Under the pieces are notes generated by a model, which worked only from the letters and a program-made list of their open reading frames with translations, was not told where the DNA came from and did not search any database. A stretch of 64,000 bases of DNA from Protonemura montana (lineage: Eukaryota > Arthropoda > Insecta > Plecoptera > Nemouridae): contig OX387602.1 of assembly GCA_947568835.1 (NCBI GenBank), positions 26,711,021 through 26,775,020 on the forward strand. Direction: 5' to 3'. Below are positions 61,705 to 64,000 of the stretch, one piece after another (positions within the stretch are counted from its first letter, which is position 1; the number at the start of each line of letters is the position of its first letter). A program made the position numbers and the translations under genes.

Positions 61705-64000
61705 GACCACGCAAACATGAAGCATGTGTTTTCTTGTAAACTCTGCGCTGAGAAACAAAGCGTAAGCGAGTTCTGGAAGATTGTATGGAAATCCTACTTC
61801 TCAACTCATCAGGACAATATTCATGCAGGTATTCATGGACAGGATAGGGCTTCAAAAAATTGAAAATGTGGTCTAGAAAATGGCGATATAACTTGGGTAC
61901 CCGAGTAGTGTTTTTTTACCCTCTGACATCGTTGGTGTCATATGTGGCAGCGCTTGGTTGATGGGTGGGGAGTGGATGGTTGGGAAGGGGGGGAGGGGTG
62001 TAGCTCTTTCCCAAAGGGCTGGTGGTATAACGAGCACTTGATGTCGGTGCCTCTTAGTTATCATGCTAAATTGTTTGGCAGAGAAACAGTCTTCTTTTGC
62101 CGTTCCCAAGAATTGTAATCTTGTAAACCTGTTGTTACCGAACACTCAACAATTGTAGCTGGAGAATTTCAATTTTCCTAAGCATAGTGAAGTAGAAATC
62201 AGCCCTGCGCTTGCGATGAGTACTAATAAGCTGTACCCAGGACTCTGCATCAGAAATCTTCATTTAGATCCAATTAACACCAATAATGTGTATCATTTTG
62301 AAATCGCATTACTTTACCGCAAGGTAATTAAATTCACTCGTGAAATTAGATATGCTAATTACCTGTACACTTCCCTGCTGCTTTTCAACATTGTCGGACT
62401 GATTTCAACGAAATAGGTACTTACTACCTGAGAAATCATTCAGTTATGGGTGCTTTTCAGGGAGGCAGCTGCTTTCTCGTCAAGGCCTAACACATTTAGT
62501 TGAGGTATATAGAAACTGAAAAGATTATAATAAAACACCATCTCCTTTCTCACCTCACCGTGTTTGCTAAGCAAACCATAAGAAAACAGTCTTAGAGACA
62601 TACCAGTGCAGTGAATTTGGGACTTTATCAATCCGAGCCAAGGTGTGTAATAAGATGGCTTTCTGCTTTGGCGACAAAGATCGTTGCACTAGCAAAGTAA
62701 ACTCTGCAGGTTGAGATGCTTGCCACTAGGCAGGGAACTCCTTTGGTAATGTTATGTCGCTGTCTTTGTACAATAATTTCAATATTTTTTAGCCTCTTTG
62801 ATGTTCTCACTTCCAAAATTCTTAAAACACAGCTAAACTAAACCTTAGCACGCCCGCACTCATTAAAATCTTCAGTACAGCTAGTCTTCGGTATTTGGCC
62901 CAGCACATTCAACGAAATTGTAAAAATGGTTCGACCAAGAATTGAAAATTACTGTGTTACCAACACGATATCGTCTTTGCCTCATGCCTGCTTAAAAGAC
63001 ATTGGTAAACGTTGGCGGCAAATGTGTGTTCCGATCCCGTCCGTGGCTGCTATAACATTGTCGGGACGCGCTCGCTCTCAAGCTGAAACCAGTGTCGTTA
63101 TTATTTTATTAATAACAATATTCGAGAAGATCCCATTCTGATTGGTACCAAAAGCCAGGACGTAGCGATTCGAAGCGAAATCTCGGTTCAATATGGGAAT
63201 CAATCGGCTTATCTATAACCGTTCGCTCGGCATACCAGATTGCCGTACAGCTCCGAACCATGTTTTGCTTTCCTTTCCTCTCCAGAAACCAAATCCCGCC
63301 ACAACGTGCCAGCCCGAAGACGACGACATAATGTGACGCGACAAGTTTGTGATAAATCTAGCGAAGCAAACCCAAGTTAGGTTAGCAAGAAATCTTGAAA
63401 CCCGCCATAGGAGTCGGCAGCGGGCAAGCTGGCAACGTACCGACAGAGAGATTTCGGCGAAACACGTAGTCGCGTTGATGCGCGCTGCGCAGTCCAACTT
63501 CCTTGGAGACAAGTTACTTCTGTGGGTCATGGCTGCCACCGAGCAGCGTCGGGGTTGGCGTTAGAGATGTTGTGGGGGGCATTACCTCAAACGATAGGCG
63601 AGGGATGTGCCGGGATCATGCCTGGATTACCGCCGCACTTGACTCGCATCTCTGACGAGCCGAGTTCGATCCTCGCTCTCCGAGGCGCGCCTCGAAATTC
63701 GCCCCACAAGCGCGATACGTTATTTTGGCTTCTACTTTTTTAGAGTAGCGTCAGAAAAAGCAAGTGTCTTGGGAACGACGAAGGTTTCGAACAAACACAA
63801 GAAATGTTGAGGAAAATGTTGTTTTTCGTAGTCCTGAATTGCTTCTCTGCACTGATTTCAAAAGAAAAACGTCGAGTACTTTTAAAATATGTGTTGGGTC
63901 ATTGTTTTCTGATTAAAATAGTGATTTCTTATTTTTATTTCATTATATACGGCTCCTAAGAGGTGTTGATATCGTATTCTATTCGAGAGAAAAGTTATCG
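61705..64000. other. Right edge, no gene seen
   Basis: The stretch is AT-rich with a GC-richer patch at 63200-63700. The short open frames lack splice partners and recognisable content. An AGTTCGATCCTCG B-box-like string near 63664 has no A-box at a normal distance. Confidence 0.5.

Noticed and set aside
60243-61855. Four open frames of 444 to 499 codons on both strands
   Set aside because: They are translations of the 15-bp minisatellite. The unit length is a multiple of 3 and most frames lack a stop, so they stay open by arithmetic, not selection.
63555-63690. Possible tRNA-derived SINE from a B-box-like AGTTCGATCCTCG
   Set aside because: The nearest A-box-like string is about 100 bases away, too far for a normal internal Pol III promoter, and no tail or repeats were seen.

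Overview
The window reads as nuclear DNA of an animal, most likely an arthropod. It has long introns with GT..AG boundaries and AT-rich non-coding DNA. Two genes, both on the minus strand, are split into many short GC-rich exons. The arthropod call rests mainly on gene 2, which has the plan of the DIP/lachesin-like neuronal surface proteins. I could not run any search, so the species is not identified. The exon models below were built by hand by requiring acceptor, donor and reading phase to agree at every junction.

Gene 1 (positions 473 to 10605, minus strand, twelve exons, 3' end beyond the left edge) encodes at least 1302 residues of a large, mostly disordered cytoplasmic-type protein. It has an N-terminal coiled coil, three Trp-x-Lys-Val-Lys basic motifs in separate exons, six copies of a Phe/Arg-x-Lys-Leu-x-Glu-Trp-Glu motif (five in one exon) and C-terminal coiled coils. 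I do not recognise the family by name. A CpG-rich block lies 0.2 to 0.4 kb upstream of its start codon.

Positions 10633 to 27422 (about 17 kb) separate the genes. I see only AT-rich DNA, simple repeats and GACGCC-type hexamer runs there.

Gene 2 (positions 27423 to 58337, minus strand, ten exons over 31 kb) encodes a secreted, three-immunoglobulin-domain protein with a signal peptide, a Ser/Thr/Pro-rich stalk and a C-terminal hydrophobic tail typical of GPI anchoring. It fits the DIP (Dpr-interacting protein)/lachesin-like family of neuronal recognition molecules. A 72-bp exon at 43616 to 43687, far from its neighbours, inserts 24 residues between the signal peptide and the first Ig domain. 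It is a candidate cassette exon. The 14.6-kb first intron holds a 5'-truncated non-LTR retrotransposon end, a tRNA-derived element with perfect 10-bp inverted flanks, and two orphan open coding fragments.

Right of gene 2 are a CpG-rich block (possible upstream exon or promoter), a stretch resembling an arthropod retroelement tail, and a 1.29-kb minisatellite of about 84 units of 15 bp with a 180-bp higher-order repeat. I found no CRISPR array, rRNA gene, intact tRNA gene or complete transposon. Nothing here proves a new biological system. The strongest leads are the repeated EWE-motif protein of gene 1, the cassette exon of gene 2 and the minisatellite.
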